Shown here one piece after another: positions 20,064-32,434 of a stretch of 64,000 nt of DNA. Position 1 is the stretch's first letter. The number at the start of each line of letters is the position of its first letter. Under the pieces are notes generated by a model, which made no database searches, was not told the origin of the DNA, and worked only from the letters and a program-made list of their open reading frames with translations. The position numbers and the translations under genes were made by a program. The stretch spans positions 744,001 to 808,000 of the forward strand of contig NW_026516204.1 in assembly GCF_025602895.1 (NCBI RefSeq), read 5' to 3'. This DNA is from Polychytrium aggregatum. Lineage: Eukaryota > Chytridiomycota > Chytridiomycetes > Polychytriales.

Positions 20064-23000
20064 GTGGCTCTGGAGCCCTAGTAGGAGACCAACGCCGTGG
20101 ATTGCTCAATGCAGTCCACGCGTCTCCAGAGGAAGTTCACCTCGCCCCCTCCCCCGAAGGAGAAACAAACCAAGTGTTGTGCGTCGTGCGAGAGGTGCAT
20201 GGTGGCGCAAGCCGCCTGCCTCTCCACGAACGTGAAGAGAAAACCAAAATTGAAAACCAAAACAAAAAAGAAAATCAAGAACCCTTGAGGGACAGGACCG
20301 CCTGTGCCCTCACCCCTGTCAAGTCGTGTGTGTCGGATGCTTCCGACATGTGTCCGCAAGCCGTGGACGTCGTGTGCAATGGCGTGCTGACGCCGCAGGC
20401 CCCCGCAATGGCCGAACCCTATCCAAAATGTCCGAGTGGCCGTGATGAAGCCAACCAAGACCAAGTGTCGCCCGTTCCCCCAAGTCAAGTCATGGTGCAG
20501 GAGGCTGTGCAGGAGGACCATGAAGAGTCCCTGCTGTACCTCCCTGCCACCGTCCAAGGTCACACCGTCCGAATGATGGTGGACTCTGGAGCAAGCTGCA
20601 ACTTTGTCAGCAGACGCTTGCTCCAGGAGCTCAACATACATGCAACCAAGAAGAAGTCGCCGATGAGTGTGGCGCTTGCAGACGATCGTGTGCAGCAGTG
20701 CACACACCAAGTGGTCCTGCGAGTGGCCCTCCATCCCAAGTACCATCCTGTCCTGTTGTTCCAAGTGATCGACACCAAGTTCGATGCCATCCTCGGCATG
20801 AGCTGGCTTGCTCGTGCCGAGCCGACTCCAGTCGTCGACTGGAAAGGCCGCACTGTCCGTGTTGGCCCTGACATTGTCCTGCAGGGCATGGCCTCACCCA
20901 ACATGCCACCTCTCCTCTCAGCCATGCAATTCAAGAGGCTGATCAAGAAGGACACGTCGTTCCTCTGTGTCGTGCGTGAGGTCGACGACACCGACCAAGC
21001 CGGTCCCGGTCCCCCGCCTGTGGTGACCAAGCTGCTCGACGAGTACAAGGACGTATTCCCCGACCAGTTGCCACAATGCCTGCCACCCCAACGCACCGTC
21101 GATCATCGCATCGACATCGAACCAGGCTCGTCGCCTCCGTCAAGACCGACGTACCAACTGTCGCTGACGGAGATGGACGAACTCAAGCGCCAGTTGGATG
21201 ACCTCCTCGCCCATGGGTTCATCCGCCCGAGCCAGTCACCGTATGGTGCACCAGTGCTCTTTGTCAAGAAGAAAGAAGGTGATCTCAGGATGTGCGTCGA
21301 CTATCGCGCACTAAACAAACAGACCATCAAGAACACCTACCCGTTGCCCAGGATCGACGAGTTGATGGATCGTCTGAGTGGAGCAAAGGTCTTTAGCAAG
21401 ATAGACCTCCGCTCAGGCTACCATCAGATCCGCATCCACGAGGATGATGTCCACAAGACCGCCTTCAGGACTCGCTACGGACTGTACGAGTTCCTAGTGC
21501 TGCCGTTCGGATTGACGAACGCACCTGCCACGTTCATGCAGCTGATGAACGATGTGTTCCGCCAAGAGCTCGACAACTCTGTCATCGTGTACCTGGATGA
21601 TATCCTTGTGTACAGCAAGGATGAAGCGACCCATGAAGGTCATGTCGCCCGCGTGCTGGCCAAGCTACGCGAGCACAAGTTGTATGCCAAACTGTCCAAG
21701 TGTGAGTTCTTCAAGAATCAAGTCCCGTTCCTGGGACACGTTGTCTCAGGAAGAGGAATCGAAGTCGACCCCGCCAAGGTCAAGTCTGTGGTCGAGTGGC
21801 CGCCGCTCGCATGCGTCTCTGACGTGCAGTCGTTTCTCGGTCTCGTCAACTACTACCGCCGATTCATCCCCGATCTGGCGCGCACTGCCGGTCCACTCAC
21901 AGACCTACTCCGCAAAGAGTGCCCCTTCGTGTGGGACCACCCACAACGCCAAGCGTTCGAGACCCTCAAGCACGCCTTGACGAACGCTCCTGTCCTCGCT
22001 GTGTTCGACCCGAACACGGATGTCTCCGTGCACACCGACGCCTCCGACTTTGCGGTGGGAGCTGTTTTGATGCAGGAGGGAAGGCCCGTTGCCTTCGAGT
22101 CGCGCAAACTGTCCCAACACGAGATCAACTATCCCGTGCACGAGAAGGAGCAGCTTGCGATCATCTACGCGCTGCAGAAGTTCCGAGTGTACCTCCACGG
22201 TACCGCCAAGCCCTTCAAGATTGTGACGGACCACCAGTCACTGCGTTACCTCGACACCAAGAAGAACCTGAGCCGACGCCAAGCGCGATGGATGGAGTTC
22301 CTCGCCGAGTACAACTACGAGGTTGTATACCAGAAAGGCAAACTCAATGTGGTGCCTGACGCACTGTCCCGACGCCCCGACTACCAATTGGCGTCACTGT
22401 ACGAGTCGACTGTCAGTGTCGACAACACGATGCTGGATGTTGTCCGAGACAACATCGCCAACGACAAACAGTTCGGAGAACTGTTCCGAAAGGTGTCTAA
22501 GCTCCCCAAGGACGACGAATCATCCGAGTACACAGTGCGTGATGGCCTGCTCCTCCTGAAGAAGGACAGCCGTGTCTGTGTGCCGGACATTCCGTCGTTG
22601 AAGACCAAGTTGCTCCAAGAGGTCCACGACTCGCCCCTCGCTGGACACTTTGGAGTCGAGAAGACATACGACCGACTGGCCAAAGTCGCATACTGGCCTG
22701 GAATGAAGCGCACCGTCGAGAAGTACATCGAGTCCTGCCATACCTGCAAGATGGTCAAGTCACGCACGACCCGAGAGCAAGGATTGCTGCAACCCCTGCC
22801 TGTTCCCGACCGCCCCTGGACCAGCATGTCCATGGATCTCATCACGCATCTACCGACGACCAAGTTGGACCACGATGCAATCGCTGTCTTTGTCGACAGG
22901 TTCAGCAAGATGGCACACTTTGTGCCGTGCCAGACGACATGCTCCGCGCCTGACCTTGCACTGCTGTTCTTCAAGCATGTGTTCAAGCACCACGGCCTCC

Positions 23001-23959
23001 CAAAGTCCATCGTCAGTGATCGAGACCCCCGATTCACCTCCTTGTTTTGGACAAGTCTGTTCGACCATCTCGGCACCAAGCTGAACATGTCAACCTCGCA
23101 CCACCAACAAACGGATGGACAGTCCGAGCGGACGATCCGCACCCTCGAGCAATACCTGAGGACATACGCCTCGACCAGCCAAGACGACTGGGACATACAG
23201 CTGAGTCATGCAGAGTTTGCATACAACACCGCCAAGTCGAGCACAACTGGCTTGAGCCCCTTTGAGGCGCTCTACGGATTCCAGCCTGATGTTCCCACCT
23301 CCTTGACACTGACCGAGTCCACGGCTGGATTGCCTCCCAAACCAAGTGCCTTTGTCAAAGATCATCAAGTCCGACACAAGATGATCGCCGACGCGCTCAC
23401 GGATGCGCAACAAGTGATGGCGAAGTACTACGACCGCCGACACCAGGATGTCTCCTTTGAAGTTGGAGACCTTGTCTACCTGGACGCCGACAACATCAAG
23501 GTCCCCGAAGCCCAGTCAAAGAAGTTGTTGCCCAAGTACCGAGGACCGTTCAAGATAGCGGCCCGACCCAGTCCCCTCAACTACCTGTTGGACTTGCCAC
23601 CTGGAAGCAAGCTCCATCCTGTCTTCCATGTGTCCAAGCTGCGTCGCCACACGACCCGCAGTCCAGCACAGTTCCCCGACGCCGACGAAGGTGTCCCGGA
23701 CGACGCACCACTGGAAGACGACCTCGGACAATACTATACTCAAGAATATGAAGTCGAAAGGATCGTGAGGCACAAGAAAGTGGCTGATGGGTCACTTCGG
23801 TTTTATGTCAAGTGGGTTGGTTACCCACACTCGGGCAACACATGGCAAACACTGGAGGACTTGTCCCATGCACCCGAGGAGCTGAGTAAATACGGTAAAC
23901 ACCTCGAGGAGCCCCAAATAAAGAGCACACGCAGGGCTCCTCGCAGGAAGCCTTCTTAA
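20027..23959 (+). CDS. pol: Pol polyprotein of plus-strand chromovirus
   Basis: The 1310-residue Pol is in the -1 frame relative to gag. Domains: aspartic protease (DSGAS at 186-190), reverse transcriptase ([10 protein letters not shown] at 458-467, YLDD at 522-525), RNase H (TDASDF from 670), integrase HHCC finger (867-907), integrase core (D937, D998, E1034) and a chromodomain (about 1239-1290, YEVERIV...FYVKWVGYP...TWQTLEDL). The chromodomain places it among the chromoviruses, whose integrases target chromatin marks. The ATG at 20027 lies upstream of the slippery site, so it is probably not used; expression as Gag-Pol is expected. It ends 9 bp before the 3' LTR and looks fully intact. Confidence 0.97.
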   Translation: MPHEVGKRPTLLGGSGALVGDQRRGLLNAVHASPEEVHLAPSPEGETNQVLCVVREVHGGASRLPLHEREEKTKIENQNKKENQEPLRDRTACALTPVKSCVSDASDMCPQAVDVVCNGVLTPQAPAMAEPYPKCPSGRDEANQDQVSPVPPSQVMVQEAVQEDHEESLLYLPATVQGHTVRMMVDSGASCNFVSRRLLQELNIHATKKKSPMSVALADDRVQQCTHQVVLRVALHPKYHPVLLFQVIDTKFDAILGMSWLARAEPTPVVDWKGRTVRVGPDIVLQGMASPNMPPLLSAMQFKRLIKKDTSFLCVVREVDDTDQAGPGPPPVVTKLLDEYKDVFPDQLPQCLPPQRTVDHRIDIEPGSSPPSRPTYQLSLTEMDELKRQLDDLLAHGFIRPSQSPYGAPVLFVKKKEGDLRMCVDYRALNKQTIKNTYPLPRIDELMDRLSGAKVFSKIDLRSGYHQIRIHEDDVHKTAFRTRYGLYEFLVLPFGLTNAPATFMQLMNDVFRQELDNSVIVYLDDILVYSKDEATHEGHVARVLAKLREHKLYAKLSKCEFFKNQVPFLGHVVSGRGIEVDPAKVKSVVEWPPLACVSDVQSFLGLVNYYRRFIPDLARTAGPLTDLLRKECPFVWDHPQRQAFETLKHALTNAPVLAVFDPNTDVSVHTDASDFAVGAVLMQEGRPVAFESRKLSQHEINYPVHEKEQLAIIYALQKFRVYLHGTAKPFKIVTDHQSLRYLDTKKNLSRRQARWMEFLAEYNYEVVYQKGKLNVVPDALSRRPDYQLASLYESTVSVDNTMLDVVRDNIANDKQFGELFRKVSKLPKDDESSEYTVRDGLLLLKKDSRVCVPDIPSLKTKLLQEVHDSPLAGHFGVEKTYDRLAKVAYWPGMKRTVEKYIESCHTCKMVKSRTTREQGLLQPLPVPDRPWTSMSMDLITHLPTTKLDHDAIAVFVDRFSKMAHFVPCQTTCSAPDLALLFFKHVFKHHGLPKSIVSDRDPRFTSLFWTSLFDHLGTKLNMSTSHHQQTDGQSERTIRTLEQYLRTYASTSQDDWDIQLSHAEFAYNTAKSSTTGLSPFEALYGFQPDVPTSLTLTESTAGLPPKPSAFVKDHQVRHKMIADALTDAQQVMAKYYDRRHQDVSFEVGDLVYLDADNIKVPEAQSKKLLPKYRGPFKIAARPSPLNYLLDLPPGSKLHPVFHVSKLRRHTTRSPAQFPDADEGVPDDAPLEDDLGQYYTQEYEVERIVRHKKVADGSLRFYVKWVGYPHSGNTWQTLEDLSHAPEELSKYGKHLEEPQIKSTRRAPRRKPS
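20042..20085 (+). promoter_or_regulatory. -1 ribosomal frameshift signal between gag and pol
   Basis: Heptamer GGGAAAC (20042-20048) is in the X XXY YYZ phase of gag (codons ..G GGA AAC). Seven nucleotides later comes a perfect 9-bp stem, CCTACTAGG (20056-20064) with CCTAGTAGG (20077-20085). The loop can pair further (GCT with AGC). Slipping back one base on GGGAAAC leads into the pol frame (…GGG AAA CGG…). Spacing and geometry are those of known -1 signals; function is inferred. Confidence 0.82.
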
Positions 23960-23968
23960 GTGTGGGAG

Positions 23969-24277
23969 TGTAGGAGATGGTATCTCCGACGCTGTGCTGC
24001 GCGTACTGCGCGTACTGCGCGGCGCAGTGGGTCGTGACCTGTGCTGCGCTTTGCGTTTTCACGCACCGCAGGCAGGCCACCGCAGGGTATACCTGCGGGT
24101 TGCCCCCGTTCCCCCCGTTTGTCTGGAGTTCGGTTTTATCGTGAATAAACGTAAGTGCTCCCCGAGCTCACCCGTCCGCTAGAGTAGCCTAGCACCGCCC
24201 TGTTCTGCCCCGTCCTGTCTTGTCTTGTACCCCCTCCCTCCCCGTCTTGCCCCAACGTCCCAGTAGTGGACGTTACA
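23969..24277 (+). repeat. 3' LTR of plus-strand chromovirus
   Basis: 309 bp, TG...CA, no difference noticed from the 5' LTR. It is followed by TGGAG (24278-24282), the second half of the target duplication. Confidence 0.97.
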
Positions 24278-24282
24278 TGGAG

Positions 24283-27200
24283 CCCCTCCGATCAAACAAA
24301 GAACCTCGCCCATGGAGGCCTAGAATGGGGCGAGGGGTAATAATTGGCAGAGCCCCTGTGTGAGAAAGGGGTGGCAGGCCGAGATGTTGTGGTCCGGCTG
24401 GCCAAGGCAGTGCTCGGCTTGCCCGACATTGGCCAGCCGTCCAGCCAAAACAAAACTGACTTGCGAAGGTAGAGGAGAGACGACAGCGGAGCGCAGAGAC
24501 GAGATGGCCGAGCGAGGAGGGATTCGTTACATCTCACAAGCCAACGCTTTCAACCTCCGCTAGCTACAACTCAAGCATAAACCCGAATTTGTTTCAGTTC
24601 TTCTAATCACAATTTTCTTCGGCGACTCCTCAAACCTCTCACTCTCAAATTCAACAGAAAAAAAAGAAACCGTATCCTTGGACATTACTGAGAAATTGAA
24701 ACCGAACACCCCTCATGATTCGGAATTTGGTAGTATTCGTACCAATCAACTCGCCCATCGACGCTTTCATTTCCCCATAGCCATTCTGGTCAGCAGTAGC
24801 TACTGTCCGAATTACGTGGATGCACTTGGAGCTTTCAAGTGGGAAATTTGTAGAAAATACTACTGCTCACTCATCCCTGGAGCCACAATCGGATATCACC
24901 TAATATCAGAGGTAGAGGACAAAAATATCTCATCATCAGCGTAGAAAATCGCTCAGTCATATTTGCGCCAACGGAGCTTCACAAGAAGTCATCTACGAAG
25001 GGAGCAACGTCCCAGCATAGTGTCCCGAGGTCCTACACAAATAGCGAGTTTAGTATGCAGGCACTCGCTTAAAAGTTAGAACATAGCCAAAGATCTCCCG
25101 GAAGCAACGGAATAGCCTTTCTTAACGAGGATTATAAATGATCAAAATAGCATAGCCAAGGCATTTACCCTGCCAAGCAAGATTTGCTCCGAATATGGCG
25201 AGGAGTTCGAGTTTTCTTTGTGTATTATCTCTTTGGGTCACTTACTATCCATCAGGATCATAAGTCCGTTTGTATATCGCACTACTCATAAGAGAAAAAT
25301 GCCGGAATTTCGATCATTGGGTTAACTTATATTCATTTACCACCTAGCAACAAACCACTCAATACCAAGATTTTAAACCCATATAATATATTCGAGCTAA
25401 TTATAAATTAATAATAAAATAAATAATAATAAAAATAATAATGATAATAACCCCCCTGAAAAGCACTTAGAGTAGAATGGGAGGGGTGTAGAATATATGC
25501 TTTTCAAGATACTTAACCCAGTCACATATACATAATTGGTCCGGAGCGGGTTGATACGTCCAGATACAATATCGGGGTCGTAATCAGAGGAACTTAGGTT
25601 TGTCCCAAGGAATAAGAGCTAAATACCCGATTTCAGAAAATGAGTTAATGAGGTGGAGTACAGTAAATCTCATCCGCATGAGGAGTTCTGTTATGAACCG
25701 ACACTGGCGGGAGCGTGTCACAGCGCATCCCATAACCGCGCGCATCGCCGTACGACATGTATCTATAAATCCCACGCTCACTCCACGACCGGCGAGTTCC
25801 CCTTGCTCATGATTATTCTTGCTCTGATAGTTGTAATAAATTTCCTTCAAGCATATTGGCATTTCCTCTCACCGCACCTTCTCAAACAGGTTCACCGCGT
25901 CAAGAGACTAACGGACCAAGATCGACGAGGACGACTACCCCGGATACAGGTCCAGAACAAAGTAAATATTTGCATTCAAACCAAAGGCTGGCGTAACGCT
26001 ATCGAGTACGGATGAAGTTTTGGCGAATTCAATATCACTGCAACCATAACCACCATCAAGCGCACCAGGGACGTCGCCAAAGTATCTCGTCCATGATGAC
26101 AGAAAGCATCTTAAAGATGATCAACACCATAAAACACCAATCAAAATATTTGAGCAGCATTAAAATCGAAACGTAACCGTACACCGCCTAAATAGATCAT
26201 ACCAAGAGGCTAGAATCATGCTTGAATACAGCTACAACCTTAGCTTTGCTACCATGCAAGAGACGTATTATATGCCACGAATTCTTAGAAAGAGTAGCAA
26301 GGCGATGGGGGAAATCCTGTATGCGTGGAAACAATATATTATCGTGTGTAGGATAATGAAGATGACTTCGGACAAGGAGAACTAATCGGGATAGGAGCAT
26401 GTAGTATGGAATCACGAATCGGTGGCGGATGGTGGGTGGCGGGTGACGGGACCTGCTACCACCAACGTTGTTCTGAAATAGACCAGGGCGTTGGGAATTA
26501 TAATTGTATATAAAGTTAGAGAGTCCAAAACGTCTCATAATGTAATTAAACAAAAAACGTTGAGAGGCACGGCCCTTATTAGAGAACAGCTAAACAACTC
26601 TCCCCCCCCACCGAAGATTTTACTGACTTCTCAGGTGAACTCAACTATGCAAGCGCGTGGATCAAGTTCCGAGGCATTATTTCTGCATTTGTTATTTGCG
26701 TGGTTTCAAAATGTTGTACACACTTACCTCTGGATATCAGAGGCCCTGAATAAGACCTCACTCAGCATTTTTTGTTCAAAATAGCAAGAAAGCAATCGAA
26801 AGCAGAACTCTACTGGACCTTGAATTGTTAAGGAGGACATGTGGTGAGGAAGTGGGCCTGTATGTGTGAAAGGTAATATATTATGGCAGGTATAACAAAA
26901 ACAATCGCGAACAAAAGGCGGATGCTGGGCGGGGGTTGGGTGTGGGAGATTAGGAACATGTTGCACAGCGGTGCGCGCGAATGATGGCGCGCTGGGACTT
27001 GTTCCTGCCAATGTTGGTTCATGACATAAATCATAACCGACGACTTTAGCGCACGATTCGGAGCGTCCCCCGAGATTCCATATACTGAATGCCGCAAGAC
27101 CTCACTCTGCGAAACAGACGGTAAAGGTCCCGATCGTACAGGCACCAATCATTGTAGTGTCAAATTGATTATGGCTTCGGTCAATTCATCGAGTCGTCAG

Positions 27201-27770
27201 TCCTCCTAAAGCCTGATTTTTCTGGCTCAGTTGATTCAGAGACCTAAATAAGTCAGAAATTACTTACAGAAAAAAAAAAAACAAACAAGCTGCTGCATCA
27301 ACCAAAATTCGGCAGAGATGGTCCTGCAGGCACGGGTCACAACCTACCCACAGCCCTGCTCGGACTCGTCTGTGAAAATTGAGGAGCGAGAGGACTCCCA
27401 TCCTCTTCCTAGAAAAATAACAACAACAGCATGCCATTTTACTACGATATGATTACGCCGATAAATGATAGACAATTGGAAATTTTGAAATCCGTTCCCT
27501 CTGAAAGAGTATATAGGTCCGTGGCAGAAGCCAAGGTACTCACGGAGGAGGGATAAACCGTGACAGTGTGAGCCAAGAATCGTCTCAGATACCGACTCAA
27601 ACACGACTAAGGTGGATTTACACATCACCGTCTCTCGGGCTATTGCCAGACAGCTCCACAGTTTCTCATGGGATGCGCATGAATTGGAATGGCTTTAAAC
27701 GACGGAACGAAAGTCAACTACCTTCTCTATATGAGAGCGGAGTGGATCGAAAGAGCTGCAACCAATTGCC
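24283..27770. other. Gene-poor, partly AT-rich stretch with degenerate repeats
   Basis: No supportable gene is seen. 24283-24531 may be the right part of an old LTR. The base composition falls sharply: 25370-25450 is almost only A and T (AATAAT-type runs). Short open frames show no family and no consistent splicing. Two diverged copies of one sequence lie in inverted orientation at about 25684-25860 and 26865-27035. A poly-A run sits at 27271-27282. Confidence 0.5.
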
Positions 27771-27778
27771 ATACAATT

Positions 27779-28207
27779 TCCTCGCCAAACAGTCGATCCA
27801 GAAAGAAACGGAACAGTCGCTTCCTGGCTTCAGAGGCCTGACGCCTATTGAACTTCCATATGCTCCAGTGAGCAAGCCATGCGACGGTTTCTCGTCCTGG
27901 TTGGCAATCTCTCCGTGAAGTGCATCCACTCCACTCTCTGGACAGTTCCATGGTGGATCGATATCAAGATACTCGGTCTTCTCGAGTCGCTTGGCTTCCC
28001 AACAATGTGAGCATACCTGGGATGTGTTGAACTCGTTCACCGAGCACACCTGGGATGTGTTGAACTCGTTCACCGAGCACACATGGATCTTGGAGACGGA
28101 TCGGTCTGGTGGTCGTCTCTGGTGGTGTATGAACTGCTCAAAATACCGAGCGAACCTGAGTCTCCTGGGACTGGATGCATATCCCTTCCCCTGTTTCCAC
28201 GAGGCAT
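27779..28207 (-). repeat. Dispersed repeat family, copy A
   Basis: Read on the minus strand this block matches 62945-63324 at roughly 95% by eye, apart from an extra stretch of about 45 bp at 28083-28130. It contains two tandem 33-bp units built on TGGGATGTGTTGAACTCG (about 28020-28085). No gene, LTR or terminal repeat was recognised in it. Part of it also resembles the minus strand of 63779-63837. Confidence 0.8.
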
Positions 28208-28678
28208 CGTCATGTTTCCAATATTGTGGACCCTGACCAAACTCACGCCAAGTTCCTCCAGTAGCTCTGTTCTAACAGAGCCTTGTTTCCGGTGGCCACA
28301 GTTACCCGCCGAACACCGTCGACATTCATCATTGGTTTTTGGGATTCGAGAGTTGGGGTGGTTGATCTCTCGATGATAATGCATTTACGCAGCATTGTTC
28401 CCCAGTAATGCACCTCTCTTGCCGCACTATTTATGTAAGAATGCAGTTGGAAGTATTTCCTTGTGTATTCATCACCTTTTCTGACGCAGAGTCGAATATT
28501 TGAATTTCGCCGCCAGTTCCGAACTTCCAACAGAGGTCCTGAGGGATACACATCTCCTACGAATGGTCAGTCGATTTCTCACGTTCCAGAATGATGTCTG
28601 AAGCCTTCGACGGATGTGGCGTTTGAGCGGAGGATCTACCCTCACTTAGTCGCTTGTGACGTCTGAATAGCTCATGTG

Positions 28679-31600
28679 TTACAAAAAGTGCTCCACATTG
28701 ATTTCCAAGGCAGTGCAGGGAAAGCCGATTTCGAACTTTGACAATACATCCGGATGGACAATGCCCATCGAGCCGATCACGTTGCCGTTGTAGTACACGT
28801 CGGCTCTTCGTCCTGGAAAGTAGGTGGGATCTAATTTGCATGTTGTGTCAGCGCTGGCTTGCTATTCCTTCCTATGCTCGCTCTCTCCATTCCGTCATAT
28901 ACTCACTCTCGCTTTCGGCAATGTAATATCCTGCGTCCTCGCCGATACGGCCGAGGGGAACAGCCAACATGGCCATCAAACGATCCAGGACACCATGGAT
29001 TATCTGGACAGGAGAGCGTTAGACCAAAAAACCCTCTCATGCAGGACATTTTCACCGAGGAGGCATGAATTCCGAATACGCTATCCAGCTCATTGATACC
29101 GCTCTATATCTCCCTCCTTTGTCCCCCGATTCATCCATTGGGCTCAGAGACGATATGGCTCACCTCGAATCCGGATGTCTTGTTAGAGTAGACAACACAA
29201 AGGTTTCGTTGGTTGCGAGCGCGCCTCTCGATGCTGTCATCTTTGAAGGCCACATCAGAAACCTCAAAGACCTTCAAAGGTAGGGGGAGCTTCTTGTTGT
29301 GGGCAACAGTCTTCAAGATTCCGGGCAACAAGCTCGTGCGGACAACCTGTAACCGCATAAAATATCATTCCGTGCCCTCAACGCACCCTGTTCGTTTTCC
29401 CATCTCGAGATCTTACCTGATATTCGATGGTTTTCGGGTTCGAAAGTTGGATGGCTTCACCGCCATCTTTTTTGTTGAGGAAAGCAAAGTTTTCATCATG
29501 GGAGCACTGTTGAAAGCGGCGGGGTCAAATATCGGCTCAGTAGAATTAATGATGTGTCGGAAAGAGGGCATATTTCATCCTCAGGACTTACCAAGATCAG
29601 AGGCAAAACTTCAGTGTAGCCAGAGAGAGTCATTTCACGGCGCAGCAGATCCGTCAACTTATTAAGTGGGAAAGGAGCGGCCACTGTGCTGGCTTTCGGG
29701 GCAGTCTTGGGAATGTTGTTGTATCCGTAGGCAATGGCCACGTCCTCCATGATATCGCAGGGATGGAGGACATCGCTACGGGTTGGGGGAATGCTGACAT
29801 GAACGGTGCGTCTGTCCTTTGAGTAGCGCGCAGACAGCGACATCTTCGTGAGTAGCTTTGCGACATCATCGACGGGTAGCTTGATTCCAATCGATTTGTT
29901 GATGTAGTCGACGCTGGCTTCCATTTTACGGTTCGAGATGTCGGGATACACGGCTGACGTTCCGTCTGGCTGGACAATCTCAACGGGTTCGATGCTATTA
30001 CAATTCCGAGTCACGACAGATAGGCCATCGTTATCAGCATTCGCAACTCAGTCGGCATTATTAAAGTGTGCTGTTGATTGTTCAGTGCCTAGGGCTAGTG
30101 CATTAAGGCCCCATAAGGATAACCACTCTTGTACTTAATAAGGTAAACTTACGTGTACTTGTCCGCACAGTATTGCGAAAACATAGTTACAACGGTATTG
30201 AGGACGATTTTGGCTTTGGTCAGATCCGTGGCGGTACATTCGATAAAGACATTTTTGGTCGTCAGACGAATCTTGGAGTGATCACCGTTGATGATAGGGG
30301 GAAGCGACAAGACCGTGCGCTTGCTATCGTAAATCACAGGGTAGCGAGGTTCACTTCGAATGATGGGAAGATATTTGCTGAGGCGACGGTCAGCCTGGGA
30401 GCAGTAGGGACATCAAGAGTGATGGCGTTAGATTGGCATTGATAATGGACACGAATGCCGTGATGATGCCAACGGCCACGTCGGAGCTGGCTCCCGGAGC
30501 CCCAATGCACTAAGTTCTCCGCCACATTGAGTGCTATTCGGCTTGGTAGCTGCGTCCCACAGAAAGTCGGATTCGACCAGTGAGCCCTTGGCCAATGTTT
30601 GTGATAAATGCGGGCTGTGGATTTTCGACTTTGTGAACGTAGGGTCAAAGTGTACCTCATAGAAGGTCATGAGCTCTTCGCCATTCATGGACTTTGCTTG
30701 GTTCAGTGGAACAAAGTTGATATCCAAGGGCCTGAGGGCTTCGTATGAGAACGGCCCGACAATCGTATCGAGATCATGCGTGCCTATCGCAACAAGAGTT
30801 CTCTTGCTGTCGGTCGAGGGTCCGAGACATTTCCGCGCCATTAGAATATATATGTTTCATTTCCCAACATGCTTGCGCCAAGGGACAGGAGCCGTACCGA
30901 CAGATGTTGTTGTGGAGCTTCTCTTGAAGTTCAATGAAACTGTCATACGCCAACTGGTCGAAGGTGATGTTGCGGAGAATGGCAGCAACAACAAAAGGAC
31001 GGACGGCACCGGTCTATGTTTTGGGGACCAGGAGGTTAAGTTGAAGACGGAGGGCAAGTTGCAGGCACAGGCATAAGCCATAGCCTTCGTCATCGCGATA
31101 TACAGACCTCGGGTTTGACGTGGAGCTGCTCCAGCTTCTTCGGGGTCGCTAGCTTATATTCAACCGGCTTCTGGAGGCCGAGATAAGTGCGAAGCGCTCT
31201 GGCAATACCTTCGCCACAGAGCATGTCGTAGCTGATCACATAAATGGACAAGCAGTCACGGTGCATCCCATCAATACAACGGTCCACAAGCATGATCCGA
31301 TTCTTTCAGTTTGGGCTGTCTGATCGGTTGGCTGATGATATTTTACCGGTTGGCAGGGATATCGATTCGATAGATGGGGCGATCCGAAAGATCCTTGGCC
31401 TTCTCGGCACCAACCTCCTTCGTGGCCATCTCACGCTCCGATGTCTGTTCAGATAACGAGCGTTCAGTAAGAACAGCAATCACTGGGTAGATTGAGAATG
31501 CCGAGCAGTTCAAACGGAAACCTCTCCCGCCCTCAGACAACACAAGAATCCCAAGGCCCTATCTCAACGCGGCTTTTGCGATGCAGAGTATCACACTGGT

Positions 31601-31963
31601 TTAGAGGCGACGACTCGTCCTTACATCATCTTCTAGCTCGATACCAAACTCGAAACAGAGTTCCTCAAACTCACTGGTAGCTGCGGATGATTTTTGGTCA
31701 GTATGAAGCCAGGTATGGCAACGAGACTCGATTGGTGTTTGTGGGGATTGTGGGGGATATTGTGGGGATATCGTGGGCCGTTTGGGTGGACGGCACAGTA
31801 TGATCTCGGAGCCGTTTGGGTGGACGGCACAGTATGATCTCGGAGCCGCAGGAGATGGCAATCGCATTGGCACAACCGCGACATCGACCCGAAACAGGAG
31901 CTTACTGTAAGAGCGACCAAGCTCCTTGAAGAGCGTTTCCTTGTCGACGTTGACGGTGGGCAT
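28679..31963 (-). CDS. FRS1: Phenylalanyl-tRNA synthetase beta subunit, cytosolic
   Basis: This is the beta subunit of the alpha2-beta2 enzyme that charges tRNA-Phe. Exon 1 (31963-31906) encodes [19 protein letters not shown], the typical eukaryotic start, and exon 2 gives [16 protein letters not shown]. Later exons give [20 protein letters not shown] with DIPANR, the B3/B4 tRNA-editing region (about 30850-30430), [18 protein letters not shown], the B5 domain ([21 protein letters not shown] and [28 protein letters not shown]), and the catalytic-like C-terminal fold ending [15 protein letters not shown] and a TAA at 28679-28681. At least ten short introns are implied. Intron 1 contains a perfect 34-bp tandem duplication. 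The order and motifs match the roughly 590-residue family throughout. The gene is divergent from the PH-domain gene, with 471 bp between starts. Internal exon ends are approximate. Confidence 0.93.
31777..31844. repeat. 34-bp tandem duplication in intron 1 of the PheRS gene
   Basis: Two perfect adjacent copies of a 34-bp unit starting GCCGTTTGGGTGGACGGCAC lie in the first intron of the PheRS beta gene. No function is evident. Confidence 0.9.
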
Positions 31964-32434
31964 GGCTTCGCGGGGCTGAGGGTCAGGCCGGAGGCAGCAG
32001 CGGTGAGATCGGGGCGCTCGAGGGGAAAGGCGGCAGATCGACTGGGCAGGCCGAAAAAAGCAAACATGCCAGAGCGCTATCGGTGTGGCTTGGGCCAATC
32101 GAACCGGCCTCGTTCCAACCAGCCATCTGTCGGTGCGCGAGAGCATGGCGAGAGCACAGCGAGAGCGCGCCTTGCCTTCTCGCCGACAAGCTCCATGTCT
32201 CGAGAGTTCCACCGGCCATGATCGAGCCCGGGCAGCCCCATGCCTCTCTTCTTCCAGCGTGCGGTGCGCGCGGGTCTTGCCGCTACAGCCTTTGCGGCGA
32301 CGGGTTCGAGCCGGCCCCAGTTTCGGCCAGCGCTTCTGCCGTCGCACCTGACCGAGAAAGTCGGCCAACTCTCCTCGCTCATATTTGGGGCTTTCAGATT
32401 CCTTGGATGCCCAGGCGCGATCCTTCGTCGAACC

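Larger units (their letters stand above)
18811..24277 (+). mobile_element. Complete chromovirus copy on the plus strand (5467 bp)
   Basis: This is a full-length Ty3/gypsy chromodomain element with LTRs at 18811-19119 and 23969-24277, both 309 bp and alike by eye. It is flanked by the perfect duplication TGGAG (18806-18810 and 24278-24282). It encodes intact Gag and Pol, has a primer-binding site next to the 5' LTR and a short purine stretch (GTGGGAG) before the 3' LTR. The proteins read the same as those of the inner minus-strand copy. Everything needed for retrotransposition appears present. Confidence 0.98.

Noticed and set aside
18811-24277. Possible vertebrate-type retrovirus
   Set aside because: No envelope gene. 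The domain order RT-RNase H-IN with a chromodomain is that of Ty3/gypsy chromoviruses.
6817-24282. TGGAG at 6817-6821, 18806-18810 and 24278-24282 as one shared target duplication
   Set aside because: The last two match element B exactly. The first abuts a different LTR start and is probably coincidence.
27989-28085. 33-bp repeats as a possible CRISPR array
   Set aside because: Only two tandem units with no spacers, in eukaryotic DNA, and present again in copy B as part of a larger repeat.
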